This document shows, one piece after another, positions 46,114 through 54,979 of a stretch of DNA of 64,000 nucleotides. The DNA comes from Salinimicrobium soli (lineage in GTDB: Bacteria; Bacteroidota; Bacteroidia; Flavobacteriales; Flavobacteriaceae). Each line of letters starts with the position of its first letter. The stretch's first letter is position 1. Under the pieces are notes generated by a model. It worked only from the letters and a program-made list of their open reading frames with translations, ran no database searches and was not told the origin of the DNA. Location: positions 248,001 to 312,000 of the forward strand of contig NZ_JBLUWW010000002.1 in assembly GCF_048323655.1 (NCBI RefSeq), in the 5' to 3' direction. Position numbers and translations under genes: made by a program.

Positions 46114-46451
46114 TGAGTATTTACAATTTAGAAAGCGTAGAGGAAATGGCCGGAGGTGACCAGGACTTCTTAAAAGTAGTGGTACAAACCTTCATTGAAG
46201 AGATCCCGCCAGACCTCGTGGCCATGAATGAGGCAGTTGCCGAAGGCAATGCCGGGCAGGCCTACCAATATGCCCATAAAATGAAACCTAACCTCCAGAT
46301 GTTCGGGCTTGACCTCATGCCCCAGATCAAGATCATTGAAGAATGGTCAAAATCCGGAAAGGATAAGAAAGAAGTGGAAGAAGCTGCAGAGATCATTACC
46401 AACCGCGTCAAAACTGCAGAGAAAGAACTGAAAGAAGACTTTGAGCTGTAA
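46113..46451 (+). CDS. single-domain Hpt phosphotransfer protein
   Basis: This 112-residue protein is an all-helical Hpt domain. His55 in YQYAHKMKPNLQMFGL is the probable phosphoacceptor. Such proteins pass phosphate between hybrid kinases and response regulators. No kinase is adjacent; the hybrid kinase at 27518-29713 is a possible donor by inference. TAATG overlaps join it to both the FAH-family gene and cinA. Confidence 0.82.
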   Translation: MSIYNLESVEEMAGGDQDFLKVVVQTFIEEIPPDLVAMNEAVAEGNAGQAYQYAHKMKPNLQMFGLDLMPQIKIIEEWSKSGKDKKEVEEAAEIITNRVKTAEKELKEDFEL

Positions 46452-47698
46452 TGACAGCCGAGATCATCACTATAGGAGACGAGATCCTTATTGGGCAGAT
46501 CGTTGATACCAATTCCGCTTTCATAGCTAAAGAGCTGAACATGATAGGAATTTCGGTCTATCAGATCGTTTCCATTCAGGATGAAAAAGAGCATATACTG
46601 GCAGCACTTAAGGAAGCTGCCGAACACGCCGACATTATTCTGCTAACCGGCGGCCTGGGTCCTACCAAAGACGATGTTACCAAATACACCTTTTGCGAAT
46701 ATTTTGAAGATCAGCTAAAGCTGAATAAGGAGGTGCTTTCTCATATTGAAGAACTTTTTTCAAAGTACAAGGCCAAACCGGTCTCCGATCTAAATCGGGA
46801 ACAGGCGATGGTGCCTTCGAAGTCTGAGGTGCTGCACAATGAGTACGGTACCGCACCGGGACTGTGGATGGAAAAGGACGGGAAGGTTTATATCTCTATG
46901 CCGGGTGTTCCATATGAAATGAAGCAGTTGATGGAGCGGGAAGTGATTCCGCGCTTAAGGGATAAGTTCCACCGGCCGTTCATCTATCACAAGACTTTAC
47001 TTACCAGAGGTATGGGTGAAAGTGCGGTCGCAGAACGCCTTGCCGACTGGGAGGAGACGCTGCCAAAACATATTAAGTTCGCTTATTTACCGGGATTGGG
47101 GACAGTACGCCTGCGCCTCTCCGGAAAAGGGGAGAATGAGGAAGAGCTTATTGGTTCTGTTGAAGCCAAAGTAGAAGAGCTGTATGAGCTCTTAGGAGAT
47201 ATTATTTCTAAGGAGCAGGATGAGGATGAGAAAATAGCGGTACAGATAAGTCAGATACTTACCGAACAAAAGAAATTCCTCTCGGTAGCCGAGAGCTGTA
47301 CGGGAGGAGCGCTGGCTTCAGAATTTACCACGCATCCCGGTGCATCTGCCTGTTTCAAAGGAGGAATCGTGACTTACGCTACTCAGACAAAGATGGAGCT
47401 TCTTAGTGTTCCGGAAGAGTTGATCGAAAAACACAGCGTGGTGAGTGCTGAGGTCGCAGAAGCCATGGCCCGCAATTGTCGGGAGCAATTTAAAACTGAT
47501 TATGCGCTTTCCACCACCGGCAACGCCGGACCGACCAAAGGGGATAGTGATGCTGAGGTGGGTACGGTCTATATTGCAATGGCCACTCCGCAGAAAGTGA
47601 TCTCTAAAAAATTCCTTTTTGGAAACCATCGTGATCAGGTAGTGAAAAAGTCGGTTTATAAGGCTTTTGAAATGATCCTGGAGGAGATTACTTCTTAG
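46451..47698 (+). CDS. cinA: CinA family protein (competence/damage-inducible)
   Basis: This 415-residue protein has an N-terminal MoCF-like domain (MTAEIITIGDEILIGQIVDT; LTGGLGPTKDDVTK) and a C-terminal nicotinamide-nucleotide amidase domain (ESCTGGALASEFTTHPGAS; STTGNAGPTKGDSDAEVGTV). Together they deamidate NMN and act on ADP-ribose compounds in salvage. It overlaps the Hpt stop by one base. A repeat-rich gap follows. Confidence 0.93.
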   Translation: MTAEIITIGDEILIGQIVDTNSAFIAKELNMIGISVYQIVSIQDEKEHILAALKEAAEHADIILLTGGLGPTKDDVTKYTFCEYFEDQLKLNKEVLSHIEELFSKYKAKPVSDLNREQAMVPSKSEVLHNEYGTAPGLWMEKDGKVYISMPGVPYEMKQLMEREVIPRLRDKFHRPFIYHKTLLTRGMGESAVAERLADWEETLPKHIKFAYLPGLGTVRLRLSGKGENEEELIGSVEAKVEELYELLGDIISKEQDEDEKIAVQISQILTEQKKFLSVAESCTGGALASEFTTHPGASACFKGGIVTYATQTKMELLSVPEELIEKHSVVSAEVAEAMARNCREQFKTDYALSTTGNAGPTKGDSDAEVGTVYIAMATPQKVISKKFLFGNHRDQVVKKSVYKAFEMILEEITS

Positions 47699-47795
47699 AG
47701 GACAGTGGACAGTTTGTTGGAGAGTAAAGAAAAGAGAACACAGAGCAGAGAGCCAAGAGTCAAGAGCTAAGAACAGAGAACAGAGAGAAAAGGTG
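47697..47795. repeat. purine-rich low-complexity repeat
   Basis: Short variants of AGAGAACAGAG, AGAGCCAAGAG and AAGAGCTAAGA repeat directly after the cinA stop. GAGGACAGTGGACAGT begins the stretch. It does not encode a protein. Similar sequence is found between genes in other flavobacteria. Confidence 0.6.
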
Positions 47796-48042
47796 AAAGC
47801 CTCATTTTTGTCTCTCACTTTGAGTAAATCATCCGAAGAGGCAAGCCAGCTATGGCTTTTAGAACCGGTTTGGAGTGGCCTATCGAAAATTTTGCGTTAA
47901 AATTGAAATGAGGTGCCGTGAAATTTTAGGCTGTTTGAGCCAAAACGGATTTTGTTAAAAGAAAAAAGCTTCTGGCGAGTTCCTAAAATTTAGGCGCCAA
48001 ATGAAAATTTTAGCAACATTTTCGTAAGCCTAGACTTTTTTG

Positions 48043-48071
48043 GTTCTTTTTTGGGCGATGCAAAAAAGAAC
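48043..48071. repeat. inverted repeat, GTTCTTTTTTG/CAAAAAAGAAC
   Basis: Perfect 11-bp arms enclose GGCGATG. The phrase TTTTGGTTCTTTTTTG occurs as an intergenic repeat in other flavobacteria. It could form a stem or reflect an inserted repeat cassette. Confidence 0.7.
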
Positions 48072-48109
48072 AGAAGAACTAAAAACCGTGGGCGTCGATT
48101 CTGCTCAAG

Positions 48110-48227
48110 GCGAGATTGCTTCGGCTTACTTCGTAAACCTCGCAAAGACGATAAAAAAAGTAGTAGTCCGCCGCAAAACACCTATTTTTGAACCTGTCAT
48201 TGCGAGCGAAGCGTGGCAATCTCACGA
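48110..48227. repeat. pair of REP-like inverted sequences
   Basis: GCGAGATTGCTTCG with CGCAAAGACGA on the left (48110-48152) is an imperfect inverse of TGTCATTGCGAGCGAAGCGT followed by GGCAATCTCA (about 48197-48226). The TGTCATTGCGAGCGAAG core is a widespread bacterial intergenic repeat. Confidence 0.65.
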
Positions 48228-48356
48228 TTTGAAAGAATAAATTTTTCAGTGGCAGAAAAGCTTCCGTAGAAAGAAGCCTCAAAAACACCATTTCCGGCAG
48301 GTATTGCTGCAGAAAGCTTCCGCAGAAAAACTTCAAAAAATATTTTCCATTAGCTA

Positions 48357-48387
48357 TTGGCTATTAGGTAAAAAAATCGTTAATTTG
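48357..48387 (+). promoter_or_regulatory. promoter of rpmB-rpmG block
   Basis: TTG (48357-48359) and TTAATTTG (48380-48387) are separated by 20 bp, matching the Bacteroidota -33/-7 spacing; the -7 element has 7 of 8 consensus positions. The -33 TTG lies within a TTAGCTATTGGC repeat, so the repeat may supply part of the promoter. The rpmB start is 37 bp downstream. Confidence 0.5.
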
Positions 48388-48424
48388 CAGCCTGTTTTGA
48401 AATAACGAGTTAAAGTATAGAGCA

Positions 48425-48664
48425 ATGTCAAGAGTTTGTGAACTTACAGGTAAGAAAGCAATGGTAGGAAACAATGTTTCCCACGCGATGAATAAAACAA
48501 AACGTAAATTTGACGCCAATTTGGTTAAAAAACGTTTTTACATTCCCGAAGAAGACAAATGGGTCACTTTGAAAGTGTCTACTTCTGCGATCAAAACGAT
48601 CAACAAAAAGGGAATTTCCGCTGTAATTAAAGAAGCAAGGGAAAAAGGATTTTTAACCAAGTAA
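48425..48664 (+). CDS. rpmB: 50S ribosomal protein L28
   Basis: This 79-residue protein is L28, with MSRVCELTGKKAMVGNNVSH and NKTKRKFDANL near the N-terminus and the usual basic tail. It is in the canonical Bacteroidota block rpmB-rpmG-DUF4295-ftsY. Confidence 0.97.
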   Translation: MSRVCELTGKKAMVGNNVSHAMNKTKRKFDANLVKKRFYIPEEDKWVTLKVSTSAIKTINKKGISAVIKEAREKGFLTK

Positions 48665-48691
48665 TAATCCTCACATTTAACAAGCAGTAAA

Positions 48692-48874
48692 ATGGCAAAG
48701 AAAGGTAACAGAGTTCAGGTTATATTAGAATGTACAGAGCATAAAGCATCTGGGCAACCAGGTACTTCAAGATACATCACAACGAAAAACAAAAAGAACA
48801 CGCCAGATAGAATGGAGTTGAAGAAATTCAATCCTATTCTTAAGAAGATGACGGTTCATAAAGAAATAAAATAA
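48692..48874 (+). CDS. rpmG: 50S ribosomal protein L33
   Basis: This 60-residue protein is L33 (AKKGNRVQVILECTEHKAS, then TTKNKKNTPDRMELKKF). The four zinc-binding Cys pairs of C+ forms are absent; a single Cys14 remains, so this is a C- form that does not bind zinc. It lies 27 bp after rpmB. Confidence 0.96.
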   Translation: MAKKGNRVQVILECTEHKASGQPGTSRYITTKNKKNTPDRMELKKFNPILKKMTVHKEIK

Positions 48875-48880
48875 TAAGTC

Positions 48881-49033
48881 ATGGCAAAGAAATCAGTAGC
48901 ATCATTACAAACAGGATCAAAGAGGTTAACCAAAGCTATCAAAATGGTTAAATCTCCTAAAACCGGCGCCTATACTTTTGTGGAAGCAATCATGGCTCCA
49001 GAAATGGTAAATGACTTTTTGAACAAAAAATAA
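48881..49033 (+). CDS. DUF4295 domain protein, small
   Basis: This 50-residue protein reads MAKKSVASLQTGSKRL, then TKAIKMVKSPKTGAYTFVEA and IMAPEMVNDFLNKK. It matches DUF4295, a small basic protein found after rpmG in Bacteroidota, possibly ribosome-associated. It starts 6 bp after rpmG and a terminator follows. Confidence 0.85.
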   Translation: MAKKSVASLQTGSKRLTKAIKMVKSPKTGAYTFVEAIMAPEMVNDFLNKK

Positions 49034-49052
49034 GTTATTTCAAAGATATTTT

Positions 49053-49086
49053 AAGCCGTCCCGATACCTATCTGGACGGCTTTTTC
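49053..49086 (+). terminator. intrinsic terminator of the rpmB block
   Basis: AAGCCGTCC (49053-49061), a 12-nt loop and GGACGGCTT (49074-49082) are followed by TTTTCTTTT. Confidence 0.85.
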
Positions 49087-49188
49087 TTTTTGTGTATATT
49101 TACCTGCAGTATTGGAAGTTTTCAGAATATAAAGGCTGTCACGACTGATGTCCTGCCCTGGAAACTGAACGTTATTATCCATTCATAA

Positions 49189-50142
49189 ATGAGTTTATTC
49201 AAGAAGATTTTCTCTAAGGAGAAAAAAGAGACACTAGACAAAGGCCTCGAAAAATCGAAGACCGATTTTTTCTCGAAGCTGGGGAAGGCAGTTGCCGGAA
49301 AATCAAAAGTAGATGATGAGGTTCTTGATGACCTGGAAGATGTACTGGTGAGCAGTGATGTGGGCGTGGGAACGACCGTAAAGATCATCAACCGGATTGA
49401 AGACCGTGTAGCCCGTGACAAATATTTGGGAACCGATGAGTTGAACCAGATACTAAGGGAAGAGATCGCAGCCCTGCTGGCTGAAACCAATTCCGGAGAG
49501 GCAACAGATTTCTATGTGCCTTCAGATAAGAAACCGTATGTGATCATGGTAGTTGGAGTCAATGGGGTTGGAAAGACCACCACCATTGGTAAACTGGCCT
49601 ACCAGTTCAAGAAAGAAGGTAAAAAAGTGGTGCTGGGTGCGGCCGATACTTTCCGAGCCGCTGCTATTGACCAGTTGCAGGTTTGGGCAGACCGGGTTGG
49701 AGTGCCTATCGTGAAACAAAAGATGGGAAGCGATCCTGCTTCTGTAGCCTATGACAGTGTGCAGAGTGCCGTTAAACAGGGCGCCGATGTGGTGATCATT
49801 GATACCGCGGGCCGTTTGCACAATAAGGTGAACCTAATGAATGAGCTTTCCAAAGTAAAGAGAGTGACTCAGAAGGTGGTGGAGAATTCTCCACACGAGG
49901 TCTTGCTCGTGTTGGACGGATCTACCGGACAGAATGCTTTTGAACAGGCTAAGCAGTTCACTGCAGCGACTGAAGTTACTTCCCTGGCGGTTACCAAACT
50001 TGACGGTACGGCAAAAGGAGGAGTGGTGATAGGCATCAGTGACCAGTTTCAGATTCCGGTGAAATACATTGGAGTAGGTGAGGGCATTGAAGACCTGCAG
50101 GTGTTCAATAAATATGAGTTCGTAGATTCCTTTTTCAAATAA
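49189..50142 (+). CDS. ftsY: signal recognition particle receptor FtsY
   Basis: This 317-residue GTPase docks SRP-ribosome complexes at the membrane. It has a short acidic/basic N-terminal part and the NG domain: GVNGVGKTTTIGKLA (P-loop), DTFRAAAIDQLQ, DTAGRLHNKVN and TKLDGTAKGG. Length is short, as in other Bacteroidota FtsY. It is 25 bp upstream of an amidase gene. Confidence 0.95.
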   Translation: MSLFKKIFSKEKKETLDKGLEKSKTDFFSKLGKAVAGKSKVDDEVLDDLEDVLVSSDVGVGTTVKIINRIEDRVARDKYLGTDELNQILREEIAALLAETNSGEATDFYVPSDKKPYVIMVVGVNGVGKTTTIGKLAYQFKKEGKKVVLGAADTFRAAAIDQLQVWADRVGVPIVKQKMGSDPASVAYDSVQSAVKQGADVVIIDTAGRLHNKVNLMNELSKVKRVTQKVVENSPHEVLLVLDGSTGQNAFEQAKQFTAATEVTSLAVTKLDGTAKGGVVIGISDQFQIPVKYIGVGEGIEDLQVFNKYEFVDSFFK

Positions 50143-50167
50143 CCAACCAACTAAAGATCCATTTCCC

Positions 50168-51835
50168 ATGAAGAAAGCTTTTCTCCTGTTCTTGATGTGC
50201 CTGCTTGTTATCTCCTGTAAAGAGGAAAAAGAAGAAGTAATTACGCAGGAACCTGCAGTGGTGTGGGAACCTCAGGACGAAACAGCTGAACTCGAAGAAC
50301 AGGCGAAGCATGAGAATGAGCGCATGCGTTTCAAGCTTATCAATTCAAAGTTCCAAGACAAGAATGACCTCTGGAAATCTTTTGAAAAGGACCTGGCGAC
50401 TTTTTCGGAAGCCCGGTACCAAGAGCTGCAACCGTTGGTGCTTGAGAAGAGCATTCCGCAGTTACAACAGGAGATCAGGGATGGTAAACTCAGTTATACA
50501 GATCTTACCCTTTTCTATATCTACAGGATCAGGAAATTTGAGAGTGACAACGATCTTTCTTTAAATGCTGTGATCGCTTTAAATTCGGAAGTGGTGGAGC
50601 AGGCCAGAAAGCTGGACGCAGCAAACAAAAAGGCACCTCTGCATTCTGTTTACGGAATGCCCTTGCTGTTAAAAGACAATATCAACACCAATAATATGCC
50701 GACTACAGCCGGGGCCTTCGCCCTTGCTGAGAACAGGCCTTCCAAAAATGCTTTTATTGTGGAGCGTTTACAGAACCGGAACGCTTTGATCCTGGGGAAA
50801 GTGAACCTGAGCGAATGGGCCTATTATTTTTGCGATGGCTGCCCTCTTGGCTACAGTGCTGTGGGCGGACAAACGCTGAATCCCTACGGAAGGAAAGAAT
50901 TTGAGACCGGTGGTTCCAGCTCCGGAAGCGGGGTGGCTGTGGCAGCGAACTATGCTGTAGCTGCGGTAGGAACCGAAACCGCCGGATCCATACTTTCGCC
51001 GGCCTCCAAGAACTCGGTAGTGGGATTAAAACCAACGGTAGGCTTGTTGAGCCGCACCGGAATTGTTCCTATCTCATCTACCCTTGACACGCCCGGGCCA
51101 ATGACCCGCACGGTGATCGACAACGCGATCTTACTGGCAGCAATGACCGGAAAGGATGCAGATGATAGTGCTTCAGTGGAGAAACAGAACAATTACATAA
51201 AAGGCTTACAGGAAGCCACTTTAGAAGGGAAACGAATTGGAGTCATGCGCTCGCTGCTTCAGGATTCCCTGTACAATGCTGCGGTAGAAAACCTGAAAGC
51301 CCAGGGTGCGGTGGTAGTAGAGTTTGAAGCAGCCGATATTCCTCTGGACAACTTTGGAACCCTTTTGGATGCCGATATGAAAAAAGACCTGCCGGCCTAT
51401 CTTTCTACACAGGCTGGAAAAGAGGTAAAGCAACGACAGGTGCAGGACTTTGTGCAATTCAATGAAGAAGACAGTATAGTAAGAGCTCCTTACGGGCAGC
51501 AGTTGTTCGAAGGCATAGTGGCGGACACTACTTCGCCTGAAGAGCTGGAAAAGATCGCCGCTACGCTGCAGGAGAACGGAAGGAAGTTCTTTGATGTTCC
51601 CATGCAGGAACACAACCTGGATGCGGTGCTCTCTATCAACAATTACCACGCGGCCTATGCGGCAGTGGCCAAATATCCGGCGCTTACTGTGCCGGCCGGT
51701 TTTGAGGATTCCGGAGAGCCCAAAAATGTGACTTTTATCGCCCGTCCTTTCGAAGAAGCCAAACTTCTTGAAATAGGAGCGGCCTTTGAAAATAATTACC
51801 GCCAGCGCAAGGCGCCGACCGATTATAACCAGTAG
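50168..51835 (+). CDS. amidase-family lipoprotein
   Basis: This 555-residue protein has a lipobox (ISC, Cys17) and an amidase-signature domain. The Ser-cisSer-Lys catalytic set is seen in PLLLKDN (Lys) and TGGSSSGSGVAVAANYA (Ser). It would hydrolyse amides at the cell surface or in the periplasm; the substrate is unknown. It is 1 bp from a small membrane-protein gene and near ftsY. Confidence 0.86.
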   Translation: MKKAFLLFLMCLLVISCKEEKEEVITQEPAVVWEPQDETAELEEQAKHENERMRFKLINSKFQDKNDLWKSFEKDLATFSEARYQELQPLVLEKSIPQLQQEIRDGKLSYTDLTLFYIYRIRKFESDNDLSLNAVIALNSEVVEQARKLDAANKKAPLHSVYGMPLLLKDNINTNNMPTTAGAFALAENRPSKNAFIVERLQNRNALILGKVNLSEWAYYFCDGCPLGYSAVGGQTLNPYGRKEFETGGSSSGSGVAVAANYAVAAVGTETAGSILSPASKNSVVGLKPTVGLLSRTGIVPISSTLDTPGPMTRTVIDNAILLAAMTGKDADDSASVEKQNNYIKGLQEATLEGKRIGVMRSLLQDSLYNAAVENLKAQGAVVVEFEAADIPLDNFGTLLDADMKKDLPAYLSTQAGKEVKQRQVQDFVQFNEEDSIVRAPYGQQLFEGIVADTTSPEELEKIAATLQENGRKFFDVPMQEHNLDAVLSINNYHAAYAAVAKYPALTVPAGFEDSGEPKNVTFIARPFEEAKLLEIGAAFENNYRQRKAPTDYNQ

Positions 51836-51836
51836 C

Positions 51837-52109
51837 ATGTCTCACAGGAACCTGGTGATCCTCACTAAGATCATTCTTATCTACAGCATCTTTTTCATCG
51901 TCATGAAGACGGTGATCATCTTTGGCGGTGCCTGGTTGCTGCCAAACCTGCTGTTAATGCTTCCGTTTCTCATTATCGGGATCATTGCCGGGATACAGGT
52001 GAAAAAGGAAAAGTACTCGTGGTGGTTTGTGGGAATTGGCGCGGCAGTGATCATTCTCACCCGCATCTATGAAACACGGCTAGTCGTGTGGATACACCAG
52101 CAACTGTAA
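51837..52109 (+). CDS. small hypothetical membrane protein
   Basis: I start at ATG 51837, just after the amidase stop, to avoid overlap; the product has 90 residues. It has three hydrophobic helices (about 6-25, 30-50 and 55-75) and no recognised family. It is probably cotranscribed with the amidase gene. The function is unknown. Confidence 0.6.
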   Translation: MSHRNLVILTKIILIYSIFFIVMKTVIIFGGAWLLPNLLLMLPFLIIGIIAGIQVKKEKYSWWFVGIGAAVIILTRIYETRLVVWIHQQL

Positions 52110-52113
52110 ACAG

Positions 52114-52135
52114 GTCCAAAAATGACATTTTTGAC
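52114..52135 (+). repeat. short A-tract/T-tract palindrome
   Basis: CCAAAAATGACATTTTTG lies 6 bases after the previous stop. It is the best match here to the recurrent AAAAATGNCATTTTT motif. Confidence 0.55.
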
Positions 52136-52179
52136 TACATTTAGATTCGAATTTTTACCGGCAAATTCGTTTCCTCTGC

Positions 52180-52218
52180 TAAAAGAAAGTCAGCTTCAAA
52201 ATAGATTTGAAGCTGACC
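52180..52218 (-). terminator. terminator of the glycan-locus operon
   Basis: GTCAGCTTCAAA (52190-52201) and TTTGAAGCTGAC (52207-52218) are perfect 12-bp arms around ATAGA. On the minus strand it is followed by TTTCTTTT, so it ends the leftward operon that finishes at 52248. Confidence 0.85.
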
Positions 52219-52247
52219 ATATATTAGATCGTTGAGAGATAAAGTGC

Positions 52248-54968
52248 TTAGTTGGTTACTTCGACAGAAACATTGTCAAAGTACACAATTCCCTCGCAAG
52301 TATCTGCGCCTCCACAAACTACTTCAAATAAAATGGAAACCCCACCCGTCACATCACCTGCCGTGGTGAAATTATAGGTGTTGGTATTCCAGACACCGGC
52401 AGTTGGGTTAATAGTCCCTAAATTATGTAATACTGCAGCCTTTCCTTCGGTTGCACTTTCGGAGAATGCCAGCACATTTACAACGGCACCATCTGCAAGC
52501 GACTCAATTTTAGAATCGAATTGAACCGTAAGTTGCTGATTAGGCTGAATAGTTCCTACTCCAAAACGTTCCTGCTTGATCCCCGGGTTGTTCTGCGTTC
52601 CACTTTGGACGCGGGCAGAGTAAGTTCCTCCCGCGGTATTATTTTCTGCGTTACTTATTCCGGCCGTACCGCCATTGGTAGTTTCGGTGTCAAAGAACAA
52701 CCATCCGGTTTCGTCCCCTGTCTCAAAATCTCCGTTAGTAAGGAAATTTCCATCACCTCCTGATCCACCGCCGCCGTCATTCAGGGTTAACGAAACATTG
52801 TCAATATTTACCAGACCAACCTGTGCTCCTGAATCGAATAGAACTCTCGCATTATTGGCTCCAAAATTGACCGCGGTAAGGGTAAGCGTATAGGTTTTCC
52901 TTTGAGTATCGATCGTTACTTCTTCGACAGTACTTGAAAAATCTCCGTCACTCAAACCGATACCTGCAATGATCGATCTTTCACGATCAGACCAGGCATC
53001 AAAAGTCAGGGTATAGGTGGATCCCTGAGTGATCTCCAGCTTTTGGCTCAAATTGACATCATAAGGATTTCCTGCTGCGGTCACATCTACTGAATAATAC
53101 GTGTTATCCCCTTCCGTAGCGATTGGGGCGGGATCGGTTCCTACTCCAATAGTCCAGGGAGCTGCACCTGCCTCAAAATCCCCATTTACAAGCAATCCGG
53201 AGTCAAATTCACCACCTCCTGCATCTGCATCTAATTTCAGGGAAACATTATCGATGTTCACCAGGCCGACTTCTGCTCCGGAATCAAATAATACCCGGGC
53301 ATTTGCGGCTCCAAACTCAGCAGCGGTAAGTGAGAGAGTGTAAGTTTGCCGTTCAGTATTAATGGATACCTGTTCGGTAGTATTTGAAAAATCTCCGTCG
53401 CTTAATCCAATACCGGCAATAATAGATCTCTCCCGATCAGACCACGCATCAAAGGTAAGGATATACGTAGCTCCCTGGGTGATCTCGAGTTTTTGGCTCA
53501 TATTAACGTCAAATGGATTACCGGCGGCAGTCACATTTACAGAGTAATAAGTATTGCCACCCTCAGTCACTATGGGTACAGGATCATTCCCGACTCCAAT
53601 AGTCCAGGGTGCAGCCCCGTCTTCAAAATCGCCGTTTACCAGCAAACCGGAATCAAATTCCTCTCCGCCACCACCGTTACCGCTGTTACCTTCTCCATAA
53701 AGGGCGAAATCGTCAATATAATAGGTCTCTGTAGTATTGGTATTCAGTTCAAAGAACAGAACGATCTTGTCATATTTTCCACTCTCACTGGCGGCAAACG
53801 GGAAAGTAAGTTCTTCCCACTCATTGGCCCCCACTGTAGTAGTTCTCGATAATTCGGTATTAATATTCGCGTCTGCCGAATTCTCTAACTTTACAAGAAC
53901 ATCGTAAGTTACGGCAGAAGAATATACTTTGAGTTTTAATCCCTGGCTATCACTAAAATCGAGTGGGTTGTCAAATACTATCTGGTTATTGGCAAAGAGG
54001 GCACCGCCATTTCTTTCGATCTTTCCTACGAAACATGAAGCATTCACCTCATTCTGGAAATCGGGATTAGCAACGTAGCTATATTGCGCATCAAAGGACT
54101 GGATCATTTCCGCAGGATCATTCAGGAAGGTCATATTGAATCCCTCAGCTGTCAGATCCTGTTCAGTTTCAGGTGTACATTGTGCTGAAGTTACAGTCTG
54201 TTCAATATCATCGATGTAAAAGGTTCCGGCAGTTGTACCGGGACCGTCTGCAAAAATGGTTAATCTTGAATAGCTATTGGAAGAAGAGAATTCGAATTCC
54301 AAAATTTCCCATCCACTTCCGCTATGAGTTGTGCTTACTTCAATATCAGCTCCTGTACCATCTTCTAATTTTAACAGAACAGGAATTGCAGTCTCTGACC
54401 AGAAATTCATGCTGATGGTTTTTTCTGAAGTCAGGTCAATCGGCATTCCCACATCGAAACTTATTCCTTCAAATTCTGCACCGGCATTGGTGATCTCACC
54501 TACCTGTGAAACTACATCATTAGAGCCTGACACACCGGGATTCTCAACTACACTAAAAGAAGTACCTCCAAAGGTGACTGCTTCATAATTTACATTTGGA
54601 TCATCAAAAGTAATAGGTAAGTTCAGGGGTAAGGGTATATCGATGATGATAACATCTTCAAAAACATCAGATGCGCCGGCTATGTTGGAAGCCGTTAATG
54701 TTACGGTGTGAGATCCTGAAGCGAAAGCCCTGATAGGATTAATCTCGGTGGTAGTACGACCATCTCCAAAATCCCAGACATATTTTGTGGCATTTTCCGA
54801 AGTGTTGATAAAGCTAACCGCCCCTGTGTCTTCATTTAGGGTATAGGTAAAACCTGCAGTCACCTGGGGCAGATCTGCGTCATCTTGTTCACATCCCAAA
54901 AATATCACTGCCGAAGCAGTCAGAATAACGAATGATAACAGCCTTGATATTTCTACTAATTTCTTCAT
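52248..54968 (-). CDS. PKD-domain surface lipoprotein with tandem carbohydrate-binding modules
   Basis: This 906-residue lipoprotein (lipobox LGC, Cys26) has an N-terminal PKD domain (about 37-110, KYVWDFGDG), then several beta-sandwich modules with FYIDDI and YYIDDFAL ends, and two near-identical 150-residue modules starting LLVNGDFEDGAAPW and LLVNGDFEAGAAPW, resembling CBM4/9-type carbohydrate-binding domains. A last module (about 755-905) ends in YFDNVSVEVTN. It is predicted to hold glycan on the cell surface. It is the last gene of the operon and has no catalytic domain. Confidence 0.85.
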   Translation of the reverse strand: MKKLVEISRLLSFVILTASAVIFLGCEQDDADLPQVTAGFTYTLNEDTGAVSFINTSENATKYVWDFGDGRTTTEINPIRAFASGSHTVTLTASNIAGASDVFEDVIIIDIPLPLNLPITFDDPNVNYEAVTFGGTSFSVVENPGVSGSNDVVSQVGEITNAGAEFEGISFDVGMPIDLTSEKTISMNFWSETAIPVLLKLEDGTGADIEVSTTHSGSGWEILEFEFSSSNSYSRLTIFADGPGTTAGTFYIDDIEQTVTSAQCTPETEQDLTAEGFNMTFLNDPAEMIQSFDAQYSYVANPDFQNEVNASCFVGKIERNGGALFANNQIVFDNPLDFSDSQGLKLKVYSSAVTYDVLVKLENSADANINTELSRTTTVGANEWEELTFPFAASESGKYDKIVLFFELNTNTTETYYIDDFALYGEGNSGNGGGGEEFDSGLLVNGDFEDGAAPWTIGVGNDPVPIVTEGGNTYYSVNVTAAGNPFDVNMSQKLEITQGATYILTFDAWSDRERSIIAGIGLSDGDFSNTTEQVSINTERQTYTLSLTAAEFGAANARVLFDSGAEVGLVNIDNVSLKLDADAGGGEFDSGLLVNGDFEAGAAPWTIGVGTDPAPIATEGDNTYYSVDVTAAGNPYDVNLSQKLEITQGSTYTLTFDAWSDRERSIIAGIGLSDGDFSSTVEEVTIDTQRKTYTLTLTAVNFGANNARVLFDSGAQVGLVNIDNVSLTLNDGGGGSGGDGNFLTNGDFETGDETGWLFFDTETTNGGTAGISNAENNTAGGTYSARVQSGTQNNPGIKQERFGVGTIQPNQQLTVQFDSKIESLADGAVVNVLAFSESATEGKAAVLHNLGTINPTAGVWNTNTYNFTTAGDVTGGVSILFEVVCGGADTCEGIVYFDNVSVEVTN

Positions 54969-54979
54969 GGTGATAAATA

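Larger units (their letters stand above)
47699..48424. other. 726-bp gene-free, repeat-rich gap
   Basis: This gap between cinA and rpmB holds no convincing gene. It contains a purine-rich low-complexity tract, a hairpin (48043-48071), two REP-like inverted segments (48110-48227) and a TTAGCTATTGGC-type repeat at 48350-48361. Small open frames within it overlap these repeats and have no clear ribosome site. Confidence 0.75.

Noticed and set aside
47990..48336. small open frames on both strands in the cinA-rpmB gap
   Set aside because: They lie over repeats, have odd composition and no ribosome site; no family match recalled.
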